Shown: positions 1 through 9,964 of the stretch, piece after piece
Layout: every line of letters begins with the position of its first letter
Numbering within the stretch: the first letter of the stretch is position 1
Assembly: GCF_001625595.1 (NCBI RefSeq)
Contig: NZ_AUXT01000214.1
Location: forward strand, 1-64,000
DNA: 64,000 bases
Direction of reading: 5' to 3'
Origin: Pseudoalteromonas luteoviolacea NCIMB 1942
GTDB lineage: Bacteria; Pseudomonadota; Gammaproteobacteria; Enterobacterales; Alteromonadaceae
Position numbers and translations under genes: made by a program
Notes under the pieces: model-generated
Database searches by the model: none
What the model was told of the DNA's origin: nothing
The model's input: only the letters and a program-made list of their open reading frames with translations

Positions 1-3000
1 GCTTTGGTGTCCACCGTAATCGGCAATTGTGTCGCTGCTGTATTGTTATTACCCGCTGCATCCGTGAAGGTATCTGCCGCAATATCCAAGGTTGCGTTGG
101 TTTCTGAATTCGCCGTGGGTGTCAACAGCACGCTGTACTGTGTGCTCGACGTGGCACTGAAATTACTCAGTGTACCGCCACTCACTGTGATATCGGATGA
201 TGCAAACGTACTGCTCGCTTCACTCAGTACAATACTTATCGTCGCCGTTTCGCCCACTTTTAAGTTGCTATCTGAGGCGCTGAATGTGGTTACCGTCGGT
301 TTGGTTTTATCCAGTGTCGCCGTATCGGTAACCGCCGTGGCTGCATTACCCGCGGTGTCGCTTACTGTCACCGACAAGGTTAAATTACCATCATTTAGCC
401 CGCTGATATCCGACAAGTTGACGGTTTGGCCCGCGCTGGTGATATTGCCATTGCCTGTCACCGCCGTGCCACCATTATTACTGCTCAAGGTATAGCTGTA
501 TGTGGCCCCTACTTCTGCACTGGTAAAGCTAAAGCTAACACCACCCGTCTCAGCGCTGTTATAACTGGTATCGTTTAAGGCCACACTATGCCCGCTGGGC
601 ATGGCGGTATCTAAAGTGCTATTGGCAGTGACCGCAGTTGCTGCATTACCTGCGCTATCCGTTAAAATCACTGACAGGGTCAAGGTGCCATCATTCAGGG
701 CACTGAGATCTAAATTGGTAAGCTGCTGCCCTGCCGACGTCACAGTGCCATTACCCGTGACATTGGTGCCACCGTTACTGCTCGAAATGGTATAGCTGTA
801 TGTTGCCCCCACTTGCGCACTGCTGAAAGTAAAGGATGCCGTGCCTTTTTCAGTGTTCGAGTATAAGGTGTCGCCAAACGATACGCTGTGACCGCTTGGC
901 GCCTGAGTATCAACAGTGAGTGATAAATTACTCGCGGCGCTCGTCGTATTACCCGCATTGTCAACTGATTGTGCCGAGATCGTATGGCTGCCAACCTGTA
1001 AAGTAGATGACGTAATACTCCAAGCGCCACCGGAAACTGTGGTACTACCTATATTGCCATCGAGATTAGAAGACAAATTAATGGTGTCACCGGTAGTGCC
1101 CGTACCTGTGATTGTTGGCGTTGTATCATTGGTAATATTATCTGTAGTTGAACTACCCGAATCGCTACCGGAGGATAGATCAGGAGCGCTAGGTGCGTTT
1201 GGGGATGTGGTATCTATGATCACACTTAATGCGCTAGAGGCACTACTCTCATTGTTACTAGCGTCAGTCGCTTTTGCAGTGATTGAATGCATTGTCGCTG
1301 TTAATGTACTGGACGTAATTTGCCAATTACCACCTGTCGCAGTTGCGCTTCCAAGCACTGTGGAACCGGTTTGATCACTGTAGAGCCTGACGATGCTGCC
1401 CGACTCTGCTGTTCCGCTAAATGTTGGCGTTGTGTCGGAGGTATTATTGTCAGTATTGGAACCACCGGTATCTGAGCCCGAAATTAAATCGGGTGTCGAG
1501 GGCACATTCGGGGCTACGTCATCCGATACTGTTACAGTGAATGACTTTTGAAATGTGGTCGTTCCATCATTGGTTTGAATACATACGATATAGCTACCAG
1601 CACTAAGCGCCGCCTGTGTTTGTAAATTGGAGCTACTAATTTGAAAACTAGCGTTCCCCGAGTTCGCGGAGCAAGTACCGCTTGCGCTGCTGCCGCTGGT
1701 CACAAGTGTATAAGATTGGCTATTCCCGATATCAACATCGGTGGTAGAAAGACTACCCACATTAGTGGCTGCACCTGTAGCTGATTGATTTATACTCGAT
1801 GCCGACAGCGTGATGTCCGTTGGAGCATCATTTTGAGCAGTTATATTCACAACCGCTTGGTTCGTACCAGTACTATTTGCAGTGCTATCGTTAAACGTAT
1901 AATCGAGCGTGACACTTGAAGGCGGATCTTCCGAGGTACTAGCATAAGATACCGACTGCATCACACCGTCAACAATTGCAGAGGTTGCATTGGCATTAAA
2001 TGTCAGTACTAAAGTGCCCGCAGAGTTAGTCGTCACTGTGCCCACACTGGTTCCATTATAAGAAAATGAACTGCCTTGTGTCAGGGTGCCCAGTAAATTT
2101 AAATTAGCAAATACATCTTGTGCATTAGCACCGCCGCTTCTAGAAATGGTTAATGAAGCCCCATTATAATTACCATTGCCGCCATTAAGTGCATCAAGTT
2201 CTGTATCAGCTACAGTCACATCGCTGTCTATCGCAACTGCTGAGCCATTCTCTGTAAAAGTGGACAACCCATTGAGCGAGCTGAAAACTGGCTTATCATT
2301 AGCTGCTATCAAGGTGATCACAGTGTTGGCACCACTGTCAGTGACAGTATAATCAAGCCCTGCACCTGGCGAGTTCGACAGCGTCAACGCAATTTCAACA
2401 CTCGTAAAATCAGTAGCATCGGTATCGACTTGTAATGTGCCACTACCATTAAAACGGACATTACTGGTCGTTAAGCCTGTAACACCTGTGACTGTAATCA
2501 CATCGCCTACGGCGAGATCGGTGATCGTGTCTCCATTTAAGTCCGACGCGCTACCAATAAATGTATCGTTACCACCGTTGCCAGTCATCGAGTCAGTACC
2601 TGCACCAGGTCGCAACGTGTCGGTGCTATTCCCGCCGGTGAGCATATCGTTACCAGTTAGATTAGTAGCTGAAATCACTAAACTATCACCAGCAAGGGCG
2701 GAGGCATTAATGGTGACACCAGCATTGATTGCAGAACCAGATGAATTACTTATGGTTACACTTCCCCCATTTGAAGAGAAGTTATCGGTAATGGTCAATG
2801 ACGTAACACTATTTGACCCCAAAGAAATATTTTCTACGCTCGATACGCTTGTGGAGCCAAAGTTAAAAGTCCCACCGCCAACAAGATTCAAAGTTTCACT
2901 ACCCGCAGCACCATTAATAGCCGTAGAAAAATCACTGATATTCTGAGCATCTATGGTCACTGACGCGCCACTTGCTAATGACAACGTGCCCATATTGGTA

Positions 3001-5876
3001 AAACTTCCACCAGTTGTATTCGCGCCATTACTCGCTGATACAATATCGGCTACAGAGGCCTCACCGGTCAAGCTACCTGTAAAGCTCTGCCCCCCGATAT
3101 TGAAAGTCACTGCATCACTTGCAGAGGTTGCAGTAACACTCGTTGTCGCGCCCACATTGACTGTTCTGGTATTGGAAGAGTCATCACCGATTGTGTAGTT
3201 TTCAATGCCTGAAAGCGTCGTTATATCTCCATCACCACTTATTATGACTGTTTCAGACCCACCCGCTGTTACAGAGCCATTAAAATTACCATGCTGATTC
3301 GCAGTCATGGTCACCGACGCACCGCTTACCAGCGAAAGGTTAGTTACATTGGAGATTGTCGCGCCGCTGATGTTTGCACCGTTCGACATGCTTAGCGTAT
3401 CAGCATTGGTATTGTCCCCGGTAAGTGTGCCTGTATAGGTTAACGTGCCAATATCAAAAGTGACTGAATCACTTGTGCTGCTTGCTGTCACAGAATGGCC
3501 AGCAGCGGCAACAGTCACACTTCGTGTGTTTGAAGAATCATCACCAATTACATAGTTTTCTATACCTGAAACCGTTGAAAGATTGCCGTCACCGCTGATA
3601 GAAATGGTTTCAGTTCCCGCTGCCGTAACTGTGCCTGAGAATTGCGACAACTGAGATGCACTCATTGTTGCCGATGCGCCACTTGATAGGATTAAATTCT
3701 CAAAACCAGACACTGTTGCACCAGCGATACTTCCTCCGTTTCCTACAGATAGAGTATCTGTACCCGAGCCACCAGCAAGTGTACTAGTTGCTGTCAAAGT
3801 GCCAATATTGACCGTATCATTGTTTGTGCTACCAGTCAGGTTTTGGCCAGCGGCACCTAAAGTAAATGAATTTGCAACAAATAATATGTATGACTCAATT
3901 GCCGAATTACCCGTTAACCCGTTAGTTGCAGCCGAAATCGTAATCGTATCTGTACCTGCTGCCGTAAAGGAGCTGAAACTATCATGCTGGGCTTCGGTCA
4001 TAGTAACCGACGCACCTGAGTTCAATTCTAGTACTTCAACATTAGATACTGTCGCCCCTGCGATATTTGCACCATTTGACAAACGCAATGTATCCCCGCT
4101 ACCACTACCCGCATTAAGTGTGCCCGTAGCAGTTAAAGTGGCAGCGTTAATCACATCATTGGCACTACTACCCGTTACATTTTGGGATGCGCTCCCCAAA
4201 GTTAAGGTCATCGCAGCATTCAAAACATAGGTTTCAATGTCAGCATCAGCGGTCAACTCACCATTACCATTGGCACTAGATATCGTGAATTGATTTGTAT
4301 TGACACCATTTATTGTCGTAAAAGACTCATGTTGAGATTCCGTCAGTGTCAGATCGCCATTGTTTGCCGCGTTTAGTGTTTCAAAGTTAGTAAGTGAAGT
4401 GAGCCCACTGATATCGACCCCATCAGACACATTGAGCGAGTCTGTTCCGCCGCCTCCATCAGCTGTAGATCCTGATGCATGTGAAGTTTGCGCAATAGTC
4501 AGTGACTCATTTTCACTGGTAAACAAAATAGCTGGATTTAAATTTACGCCGGTTGTGGTATTAAACGATGCGCCAGAAGAGGTTGTCGATGTGACGTTGG
4601 TAACACTCACCGTTGACGTGCGTGAGACACTGTTATCAGTGCCATCATTGACAACCACAGTCACAACCCTAGCCGTCGTACTTGGTGTAGACGATGTGTT
4701 GTTGAATGTTATTGCATCCAAAAAGGTTTGAACCTGTGCCAAGGTCGCAGTTGCCCCCGCAATCGATATCGTGTCTTGCAAAGTGATATCTGATTTGCCG
4801 CTCACGCCATTCAAAGCATTTTGAGCTGCGCCGGTTACATTCAAGCCTTCAGTGGCTCCATCTTGATCATTTGTGAGTGATACCGTAATCGTTTTTATTG
4901 TATCTGACTCTGCATCAGTCACACTGGCACTATTGGTAATGCCAACACCACCACTGCCCTCTGCAAAAGAAGACGACCGATTATTACCACCAGCCGTAGA
5001 GTCTAAATCCACTACCGGCGCCGTATTAGCAGCTGTCACAGTGGCGCCGACTTTAAAGGTGTAGGCTCCCTCATTCGGGTCATTGCTGGTTATCGTAACC
5101 GTCGCGTTGGGAGAGCCAACGGTTGTTGGGTCAAGCTGCACAACAAAGGTTGTGCTTGTCACGCCATTGAGAGAGCTAGAACCTGGTTGACTCGAAATGG
5201 AAAAGTCACTAGAAGCTGAAATACTTACTAATGGAGAGCCACTTAAAGTCAGTGTGGATGCCGCTATCACATTTTCGATAGTGAACGTACGAGTAAAGTT
5301 ACTGCCACCGGTTTGGTGCGAACCAAAATCCGTGTGGTTACTCGCACTTAAAGTCGTAGTCCCAGAAGTAATCGATTGGTCATTCCCTTTCAAATTGATA
5401 TCGGGGTCAGGAGTCGCCGCGGTACAATCATTGGTATCTGGGAACCAAACACCAGGACCCGGGCCAGCTTCACAACTTGCTTGGCTACCATAGGCAGTCG
5501 TACAACCAAAACTAACTTGGCAAGAGGCGGCGAGTTCTTTAGCAATGCTCACTTCACCATTGACCTGCGTGGAATTCACACCTCCACTATCAAGAAGCCC
5601 TTGTTCAGCTAAAAACGCCAAAGTGGCAGACTTTGCCACTTCTTCAACTACTGGCGTCCTATTTTGATTGTTAATATCAAATGCTTCCGCTTTTCTTCGC
5701 TCACTAGCCGCCATTTGCTGAAAATACTCGGCATCACCGATTATCATTGAATCTAAGCGTGGTACGTCATGAGATGATGTAAAATAGCTATCAGTAATAC
5801 TGGGAGAAGAATTGGCGACGACGAGAGAAGGGATCATCACGCCCAAAATAGAAGTCGCCATATCAAGCTTTTTCAT
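1..5876 (-). CDS. Giant secreted repeat protein / adhesin (C-terminus beyond window edge)
   Basis: The frame is open from the ATG at 5876 to the window edge, at least 1958 codons. I confirmed the frame at several points (about 1-60, 1458, 2559, 3999 and the start), but did not check every codon for stops. The ATG overlaps the TAA of the upstream gene (TAATG), so translation is probably coupled. The N-terminus MKKLDMATSILGVMIPSLVV looks like a signal peptide. Next come a Cys-containing segment, a choice-of-anchor-D-like domain (ending SNDPNEGAYTFKVGATVTA), a cadherin-like segment, about five beta-strand repeats of roughly 115 residues, a short RTX-like stretch (GGNSTDTLRPGAGTDS, GNGGNDTF), and Ig-like repeats (DTTPTITGTGTTGDT; DTAGNAATAVTDTATLD). 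The composition is rich in Ser, Thr, Asn and Gly. Known large adhesins of this build are exported and stick to surfaces; that role here is inference. The secretion signal expected at the C-terminus lies outside the window. Confidence 0.85.
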   Translation of the reverse strand, partial: MKKLDMATSILGVMIPSLVVANSSPSITDSYFTSSHDVPRLDSMIIGDAEYFQQMAASERRKAEAFDINNQNRTPVVEEVAKSATLAFLAEQGLLDSGGVNSTQVNGEVSIAKELAASCQVSFGCTTAYGSQASCEAGPGPGVWFPDTNDCTAATPDPDINLKGNDQSITSGTTTLSASNHTDFGSHQTGGSNFTRTFTIENVIAASTLTLSGSPLVSISASSDFSISSQPGSSSLNGVTSTTFVVQLDPTTVGSPNATVTITSNDPNEGAYTFKVGATVTAANTAPVVDLDSTAGGNNRSSSFAEGSGGVGITNSASVTDAESDTIKTITVSLTNDQDGATEGLNVTGAAQNALNGVSGKSDITLQDTISIAGATATLAQVQTFLDAITFNNTSSTPSTTARVVTVVVNDGTDNSVSRTSTVSVTNVTSTTSSGASFNTTTGVNLNPAILFTSENESLTIAQTSHASGSTADGGGGTDSLNVSDGVDISGLTSLTNFETLNAANNGDLTLTESQHESFTTINGVNTNQFTISSANGNGELTADADIETYVLNAAMTLTLGSASQNVTGSSANDVINAATLTATGTLNAGSGSGDTLRLSNGANIAGATVSNVEVLELNSGASVTMTEAQHDSFSSFTAAGTDTITISAATNGLTGNSAIESYILFVANSFTLGAAGQNLTGSTNNDTVNIGTLTATSTLAGGSGTDTLSVGNGGSIAGATVSGFENLILSSGASATMSASQLSQFSGTVTAAGTETISISGDGNLSTVSGIENYVIGDDSSNTRSVTVAAAGHSVTASSTSDSVTFDIGTLTYTGTLTGDNTNADTLSMSNGANISGATISNVTNLSLVSGASVTMTANQHGNFNGSVTAGGSETVIISGDGDITTLSGIENYTIGDDSSNTRTVNVGATTSVTATSASDAVTFNIGGQSFTGSLTGEASVADIVSASNGANTTGGSFTNMGTLSLASGASVTIDAQNISDFSTAINGAAGSETLNLVGGGTFNFGSTSVSSVENISLGSNSVTSLTITDNFSSNGGSVTISNSSGSAINAGVTINASALAGDSLVISATNLTGNDMLTGGNSTDTLRPGAGTDSMTGNGGNDTFIGSASDLNGDTITDLAVGDVITVTGVTGLTTSNVRFNGSGTLQVDTDATDFTSVEIALTLSNSPGAGLDYTVTDSGANTVITLIAANDKPVFSSLNGLSTFTENGSAVAIDSDVTVADTELDALNGGNGNYNGASLTISRSGGANAQDVFANLNLLGTLTQGSSFSYNGTSVGTVTTNSAGTLVLTFNANATSAIVDGVMQSVSYASTSEDPPSSVTLDYTFNDSTANSTGTNQAVVNITAQNDAPTDITLSASSINQSATGAATNVGSLSTTDVDIGNSQSYTLVTSGSSASGTCSANSGNASFQISSSNLQTQAALSAGSYIVCIQTNDGTTTFQKSFTVTVSDDVAPNVPSTPDLISGSDTGGSNTDNNTSDTTPTFSGTAESGSIVRLYSDQTGSTVLGSATATGGNWQITSSTLTATMHSITAKATDASNNESSASSALSVIIDTTSPNAPSAPDLSSGSDSGSSTTDNITNDTTPTITGTGTTGDTINLSSNLDGNIGSTTVSGGAWSITSSTLQVGSHTISAQSVDNAGNTTSAASNLSLTVDTQAPSGHSVSFGDTLYSNTEKGTASFTFSSAQVGATYSYTISSSNGGTNVTGNGTVTSAGQQLTNLDLSALNDGTLTLSVILTDSAGNAATAVTANSTLDTAMPSGHSVALNDTSYNSAETGGVSFSFTSAEVGATYSYTLSSNNGGTAVTGNGNITSAGQTVNLSDISGLNDGNLTLSVTVSDTAGNAATAVTDTATLDKTKPTVTTFSASDSNLKVGETATISIVLSEASSTFASSDITVSGGTLSNFSATSSTQYSVLLTPTANSETNATLDIAADTFTDAAGNNNTAATQLPITVDTK
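311..908 (-). repeat. Two tandem ~100-residue Ig-like repeats in the giant protein
   Basis: On the minus strand two units of about 300 nt follow each other. Each starts near (M/A)PSGHSVA and runs through GATYSYT(I/L)SS and TSAG to DGTLTLSV or DGNLTLSV and AGNAATAVT. Unit edges are approximate. Two related units spaced about 300 nt apart lie just upstream in the protein (about 1120-1510, SGSDSGSS/SGSDTGGS and NDTTPT). This is the typical layout of bacterial Ig-like domains in large adhesins. Confidence 0.75.
2950..4740 (-). repeat. About five ~115-residue beta-strand repeats in the giant protein
   Basis: Units recur about every 340-350 nt, recognisable by GASVTM(T)-x-x-QH, then ETISISGDG or similar, a (V/I)xGIENYxIGDDSSNTR segment, and LSxSNGANISGATxSN. 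Good copies are anchored near 3310, 3665, 4000 and 4340. The units are diverged, so this is old duplication. Boundaries are approximate. Confidence 0.65.
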
Positions 5877-7060
5877 TACAGTACCTCCTGCGTATATTCA
5901 TACAAATGCGCTGAAATAGCGTCATCACCACTGGTCATTTCAGGGTAGGTCGAGTTCGGAATAATGCACAAGTCATAGAGCTGACTTACATCACCTTTAA
6001 ATTGCAATTTGGATAGGATTTTGCCATCGCGTTTGTTGATAACCCATATACCGCAAACAGTATCATGCTCAGTATGTGATTTAGTCAAAGGAATGTCACT
6101 CACCACTTTGGTTGCCCTTACATGACTAGTTGCTACTAACACGAGGTCACCAAAAAATGTTAACCCGCGGGTAAAACCAGGTAAGGTACAAACAATACTA
6201 GTTTCTTGTGTAATTGGGTCGAATCTAATCACTTCTCCCGCCCCTGAATTACACAGATAAACCTCTCCCTCATGACATCTGGGAGAATGAGGCATAGACA
6301 AACCACTGAGTAAAATTTCGTTTTTTTCCACGTCCATCAATGACCCATTGAGCTCAGTTCGCCAAGAGTCTTGATGATCAAGGGTATTAAATGTGGTGAC
6401 ATACTTTGGTTTTCCGTTGAGCATCGCCATACCGTTTAAGTGGCATCTGTCTTCAGGTGCTAACTCACTGATAAAGTGAGGCTTCCAACGTGCAGTAAAA
6501 CCATTTTCGGCTGACAAGGTAGCAAGGCAAGAAAAGCTCGAGTTAACAACCCATAACCCTTCATCACCCCAAGCTATATCATGGGTATTCAGGGTGCCTG
6601 TTGTAAGAGACGAGCGCTCAGTAAACAACACATCGCACTGTTTTATCGCATTTATCTGCTCAGCTCTAAGTTCTTTAAAGGTCGCTGTATCTCGTTGCTC
6701 ATCGCGTAATTTACTGGCTAGCGAGTCAAGTTCATCTAATTGGCCGCTAATTACACTGCTGCGTGACATACTACTGGCTTTAAAGTTGACAACCCGGTTG
6801 ACTGTACTTACCAAAAACCTGTCTTCACTGACACTTAACCCCATAGGCCGAACAAACTTTTTAACGCCGCAGCTAAGCTTATTTTCTCTACTTCGCAGCA
6901 GCATCACGGCATGTGACTGGTAGCTAGAAACAGCCAGAGAAATACCGAGTGCTTGGAGAATTTTAGGAAAGTTCTCACTATACTCGCTCGCAAAATCAAT
7001 ATTGACGAAATCACTTTCATCACTCGTGCTTCCATAGCCTTGTTCCTTATACCCTTGCAT
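5876..7060 (-). CDS. TIGR03032/DUF4915-like beta-propeller protein
   Basis: This is a 394-residue protein without a signal peptide. It resembles the TIGR03032 family by the conserved segments DIAWGDEGLWVVNSSFSCL, CHLNGMAM, YVTTFNTLD and MPHSPR near the middle, followed by a repeated six-bladed-propeller-like pattern. The biochemical role of this family is unknown. I chose the ATG at 7060 because AAGGAG (7068-7073) lies 7 nt upstream; the frame is also open upstream, to an in-frame ATG at 7111 that has no such site. The stop overlaps the start of the giant adhesin gene (TAATG), so the two are probably translated together and act together. Function in surface assembly is inference. Confidence 0.75.
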   Translation of the reverse strand: MQGYKEQGYGSTSDESDFVNIDFASEYSENFPKILQALGISLAVSSYQSHAVMLLRSRENKLSCGVKKFVRPMGLSVSEDRFLVSTVNRVVNFKASSMSRSSVISGQLDELDSLASKLRDEQRDTATFKELRAEQINAIKQCDVLFTERSSLTTGTLNTHDIAWGDEGLWVVNSSFSCLATLSAENGFTARWKPHFISELAPEDRCHLNGMAMLNGKPKYVTTFNTLDHQDSWRTELNGSLMDVEKNEILLSGLSMPHSPRCHEGEVYLCNSGAGEVIRFDPITQETSIVCTLPGFTRGLTFFGDLVLVATSHVRATKVVSDIPLTKSHTEHDTVCGIWVINKRDGKILSKLQFKGDVSQLYDLCIIPNSTYPEMTSGDDAISAHLYEYTQEVL

Positions 7061-7118
7061 GTCTATACTCCTTAGCGAACGGCCTACTCTATCCGTTCGA
7101 CAATCAAACAAGCTTGTT

Positions 7119-8267
7119 TTAATTTTGATTTTTTAGCCCAATTTCACTGCTCGAAAGGCCACACCCTAACAAGTACGAAATCTCCCCTGTCACCATCGCA
7201 GCTGCTGAGGAAGTGCCACGAACAGCTATATTTACAGTTTGCTTTTTAAGTAAAAAAGCAGCAGGTGCATATAAATCTACACACTTGCCATAGTTAGAAA
7301 ATGCCGCGAGAGACCCCCCCTCTGAAAGAGCCCCCACGGTTGTTACACCTTCAATCTCAGAAAGCCTATTACCAATACATGCATCTTGGGCGTGATTACC
7401 TGCTGATACGACAACAAATGAAATACCGCTATGGCTTAATCCATAGCGAATAACGTTACCCAACACTTGAGAAGCCAAAGGTAACGTCCAGCTACTATTA
7501 ATGATGTCTACATGCATTTTTTGAGAAACACTGAATGCCAGAATCATGGCCGAGTTAAGTGTACTGGCTTGATGAATAGCCACAAGCTCTGCAATGCCTG
7601 TTGAGTTTTTCTCTAACCTGGATTGCAATTGAGTTGCAATTACCCCGGCAACCACATTGCCGTGGCTCGCACCCGCTTTTTCTTTGTGAGGGATTATGCG
7701 TTGATTGTCCGCATCATATTCAAGCATCACATCAAAGGCTGATAGCCATGGTTGAGACAGGTCAAAGCCATCGTCAATAATCGCAATACGTTTAGGCTTT
7801 ACAGATGAGCGACATTGGAAACCCTTCAACCGTTCAAACTGATTGTTTTGAATCTCTCGATGACGGTTTTTTGCTGGTTGCTGAGTCTTTCGCACTATTG
7901 CGAAGTCAGGCTGAACAGTACCAGTATAAGGTAAATTGTCAATTCGATTGTATGTTTGTATAAAAGCATCAATAGACGGGGTTACTAAAACAATAATTTC
8001 ATCACCTAGTTCAGCCAATACCTGAATTTTAATGACCCCCTCAACCCTATCCAGCTGATATTTATGTTGCTTATTAATTTGAACGACAATTTTTTGATTT
8101 AAATATAATTGCAGCCCGACATTGCTGTTAAACACATTTTCTTGTTGTGAGGTATATAACTCAATGCTCTGCTGATAGTTTTGAAAAGTCAAAAAAGGTT
8201 GCTTGGAGTTATCCGAGGCGATAACTCCATAACTTAAAAGCATTATTAGACAATAAATGAGTCTCAC
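7119..8267 (-). CDS. Secreted subtilisin-like (S8) serine protease
   Basis: The 382-residue protein has a signal peptide (MRLIYCLIMLLSYGVIA). The three catalytic blocks of the S8 family are present: Asp in IAIIDDGFD, His in SHGNVVAG and Ser in GTSSAAAMVTGE, with the oxyanion Asn in VVVSAGNHA. The N-terminal ~140 residues may be a propeptide. It should act in the periplasm or outside the cell. The start is a GTG at 8267 with only a weak ribosome site; it lies 15 nt after the stop of the collar gene upstream. Sitting between collar proteins and the adhesin, it may process one of them, which is inference. Confidence 0.85.
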   Translation of the reverse strand: MRLIYCLIMLLSYGVIASDNSKQPFLTFQNYQQSIELYTSQQENVFNSNVGLQLYLNQKIVVQINKQHKYQLDRVEGVIKIQVLAELGDEIIVLVTPSIDAFIQTYNRIDNLPYTGTVQPDFAIVRKTQQPAKNRHREIQNNQFERLKGFQCRSSVKPKRIAIIDDGFDLSQPWLSAFDVMLEYDADNQRIIPHKEKAGASHGNVVAGVIATQLQSRLEKNSTGIAELVAIHQASTLNSAMILAFSVSQKMHVDIINSSWTLPLASQVLGNVIRYGLSHSGISFVVVSAGNHAQDACIGNRLSEIEGVTTVGALSEGGSLAAFSNYGKCVDLYAPAAFLLKKQTVNIAVRGTSSAAAMVTGEISYLLGCGLSSSEIGLKNQN

Positions 8268-8282
8268 TGTCTGGCTGCCTAT

Positions 8283-8831
8283 CTAGCTTCTCGGAGGGAA
8301 AATACCATCTATGCAAATACAAAATTGTACAGCTAAGTATGGTTGTCTATTTTCATGAGCCTGATTTTGCCCATTACTCAGAACAGCTTGCGGATTTAAC
8401 GTGATATTTGAACCGCCAAGGTCGTCCGAACTATAGACTCGTGCTACGCCTCCTGTTGTCGCTCTGGCAGCAGATAAAAGCCCTGTACCATTAGACCTAT
8501 CGACAAGACCATCCTTAATTGTTTTACCTGCATATAATTCATGAGTATGCGAAGGTAACTCGCTTTCCATCAGCACAACATCTGGTAAACCGACTCTATC
8601 TCCTAAGTCTCCTGGAGACAAACCAGGTCCAGTACCAAACATAGTTGGGCTCCTGCCTTGCAAATCTGGCATTTGCATATTCGTTTGACCATTGCCACCG
8701 TACGTCGTGCCAATAACCGCGAAGAGCGCTTGATTTTGAGATATATCAACGAACTGCCCGTCACAAAATGTGTAACCAACCGGAGCGAAGGTGTAAGGCA
8801 ACATATCAACCTGACCAATAAATGGATCCAT
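8283..8831 (-). CDS. Phage-tail-collar domain protein (Mdp-like), copy 3
   Basis: The 182-residue protein starts MDPFIGQVDMLPYTFAPVG and carries the tail-collar signature near residues 30-65 (FAVIGTTYGGNGQTNMQMPDLQGR). It ends in the family-typical VQFCICIDGIFPPRS. AAAGGAG precedes the ATG. It is one of three tandem paralogues about 180 residues long that share both the N-terminal collar and the C-terminal pattern but diverge in the middle. This family was named for phage tail collars and the microcystin-dependent protein MdpB; most bacterial members are not in prophages and their job is unknown. Confidence 0.88.
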   Translation of the reverse strand: MDPFIGQVDMLPYTFAPVGYTFCDGQFVDISQNQALFAVIGTTYGGNGQTNMQMPDLQGRSPTMFGTGPGLSPGDLGDRVGLPDVVLMESELPSHTHELYAGKTIKDGLVDRSNGTGLLSAARATTGGVARVYSSDDLGGSNITLNPQAVLSNGQNQAHENRQPYLAVQFCICIDGIFPPRS

Positions 8832-8844
8832 TGTAATACTCCTT

Positions 8845-9372
8845 TTAGTTGCGAGACGGATATAGTCCGTTCATACAAATAATAAAACCGAGATACAGCA
8901 TCGGCATTCTGTTTTCATGTGCTTCATCGCCGCCAGTTGCACCAATCGCGCGGCTGCTAAATGGATTTGTTTCTAAACCAGCCATCGAATCGGGTAAAAA
9001 GTGCAGCTCACTACCCACGTAAGACTGCCCATCCACAGGGGCTTGTAATTCAGAAGTGGCACTTGTAACCTGCACAGTATGACTATGCGCTGGCAATTGC
9101 TCTGTCGACAACACAACTTGTTCAACCCCAAAACGCTGCCCTAAACCGCGATTTGTCAGGCCAGGGCCTTGACCATCCCCCACCGGGATTCGCCCACGCA
9201 TATCAGGTAACCCGTAGGTAGTGCGGCCATCGCCACCATAATAGGAACCCAATAAGCTAAACAAAGATTCATTGTCAGTTATCGTTTGTAACTGGCCAGC
9301 ACAATAAGACCAATGGTACGGAGAGTACACGCCAGCAAACATGCGAATTTCTCCTAAATATGCATCACTCAT
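8845..9372 (-). CDS. Phage-tail-collar domain protein (Mdp-like), copy 2
   Basis: The 175-residue protein begins MSDAYLGEIRMFAGVYSPYH. It has the collar motif FSLLGSYYGGDGRTTYGLPD with MRGRIPVGDG following, a His-containing QLPAHSHTVQV segment, and the C-terminus YLGFIICMNGLYPSRN. AAGGAA precedes the ATG. It lies 13 nt upstream of copy 3 and 14 nt downstream of copy 1. No other phage gene is near. Confidence 0.88.
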   Translation of the reverse strand: MSDAYLGEIRMFAGVYSPYHWSYCAGQLQTITDNESLFSLLGSYYGGDGRTTYGLPDMRGRIPVGDGQGPGLTNRGLGQRFGVEQVVLSTEQLPAHSHTVQVTSATSELQAPVDGQSYVGSELHFLPDSMAGLETNPFSSRAIGATGGDEAHENRMPMLYLGFIICMNGLYPSRN

Positions 9373-9386
9373 ATCTTGTTCCTTTT

Positions 9387-9935
9387 TTAATTTCTCGGCG
9401 GGTATGTACCATTGAGTGCAATAATAAAACCAATAACTGTGGTTGGCTGCACGTTTGTATGAGATGCACTTGACCCCACAGTACCCATGCTTTGAGATGA
9501 CAACGTGTCAAGGCCTCCAGAATTATTGGCATAAAACTCCTTCACCCCTGTTGGAAACTGCGTATTTGCCGCCGATATTGTGTAACGAGCAGTTGGGTCT
9601 GAGTTACTAAAAGGCAAAAAGCTGTCGCCTTCTAACGAGTCGACTTGAAAATCATGATTGTGACCCGTTTGCGCATCATTCAATATCACGTCTTCAAAAC
9701 CGCCTTTCTGCCCTTGCTGAACAATACCATAATTGCCCTGATACACAGGTGCTCGCCCTCGCATGTCTGGCAGGCCGAAGTTCGTTCGTGCGTCACCACC
9801 AAAGGTACCTCCAAGTAGTGAAAATAACGCCAGATTATCATTCACGGGGATTAGCGCGCCATTGCATGCAGCCCAGTGTACTGGTGGAAAGTTAAAGGCA
9901 ATCATCTGTATCATGCCTAAATACGGATTAACCAT
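9387..9935 (-). CDS. Phage-tail-collar domain protein (Mdp-like), copy 1
   Basis: The 182-residue protein begins MVNPYLGMIQMIAFNFPPVH. The collar signature is FSLLGGTFGGDARTNFGLPD followed by MRGRAPV, and the C-terminus is VIGFIIALNGTYPPRN. The ATG at 9935 is preferred to an upstream in-frame start because AAGGAG lies 8 nt before it. The three copies differ most between residues 70 and 160, which suggests they form different subunits or recognise different partners. That last point is inference. Confidence 0.88.
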   Translation of the reverse strand: MVNPYLGMIQMIAFNFPPVHWAACNGALIPVNDNLALFSLLGGTFGGDARTNFGLPDMRGRAPVYQGNYGIVQQGQKGGFEDVILNDAQTGHNHDFQVDSLEGDSFLPFSNSDPTARYTISAANTQFPTGVKEFYANNSGGLDTLSSQSMGTVGSSASHTNVQPTTVIGFIIALNGTYPPRN

Positions 9936-9964
9936 AAAAACCACTCCTTACTTTTGATTTGGGT

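Noticed and set aside
4..5612. Several plus-strand frames of 60-170 codons rich in Val, Leu, Pro and Ala
   Set aside because: They lie opposite the repeat protein and mirror its Thr/Ser/Asn-rich codons. None has a ribosome site or recognisable product.
8283..9935. Prophage remnant because of three tail-collar genes
   Set aside because: No capsid, terminase, portal, tail-tube, lysis or integrase gene is near, and the genes share an operon with enzymes and an adhesin. Collar/Mdp proteins are common outside phages.
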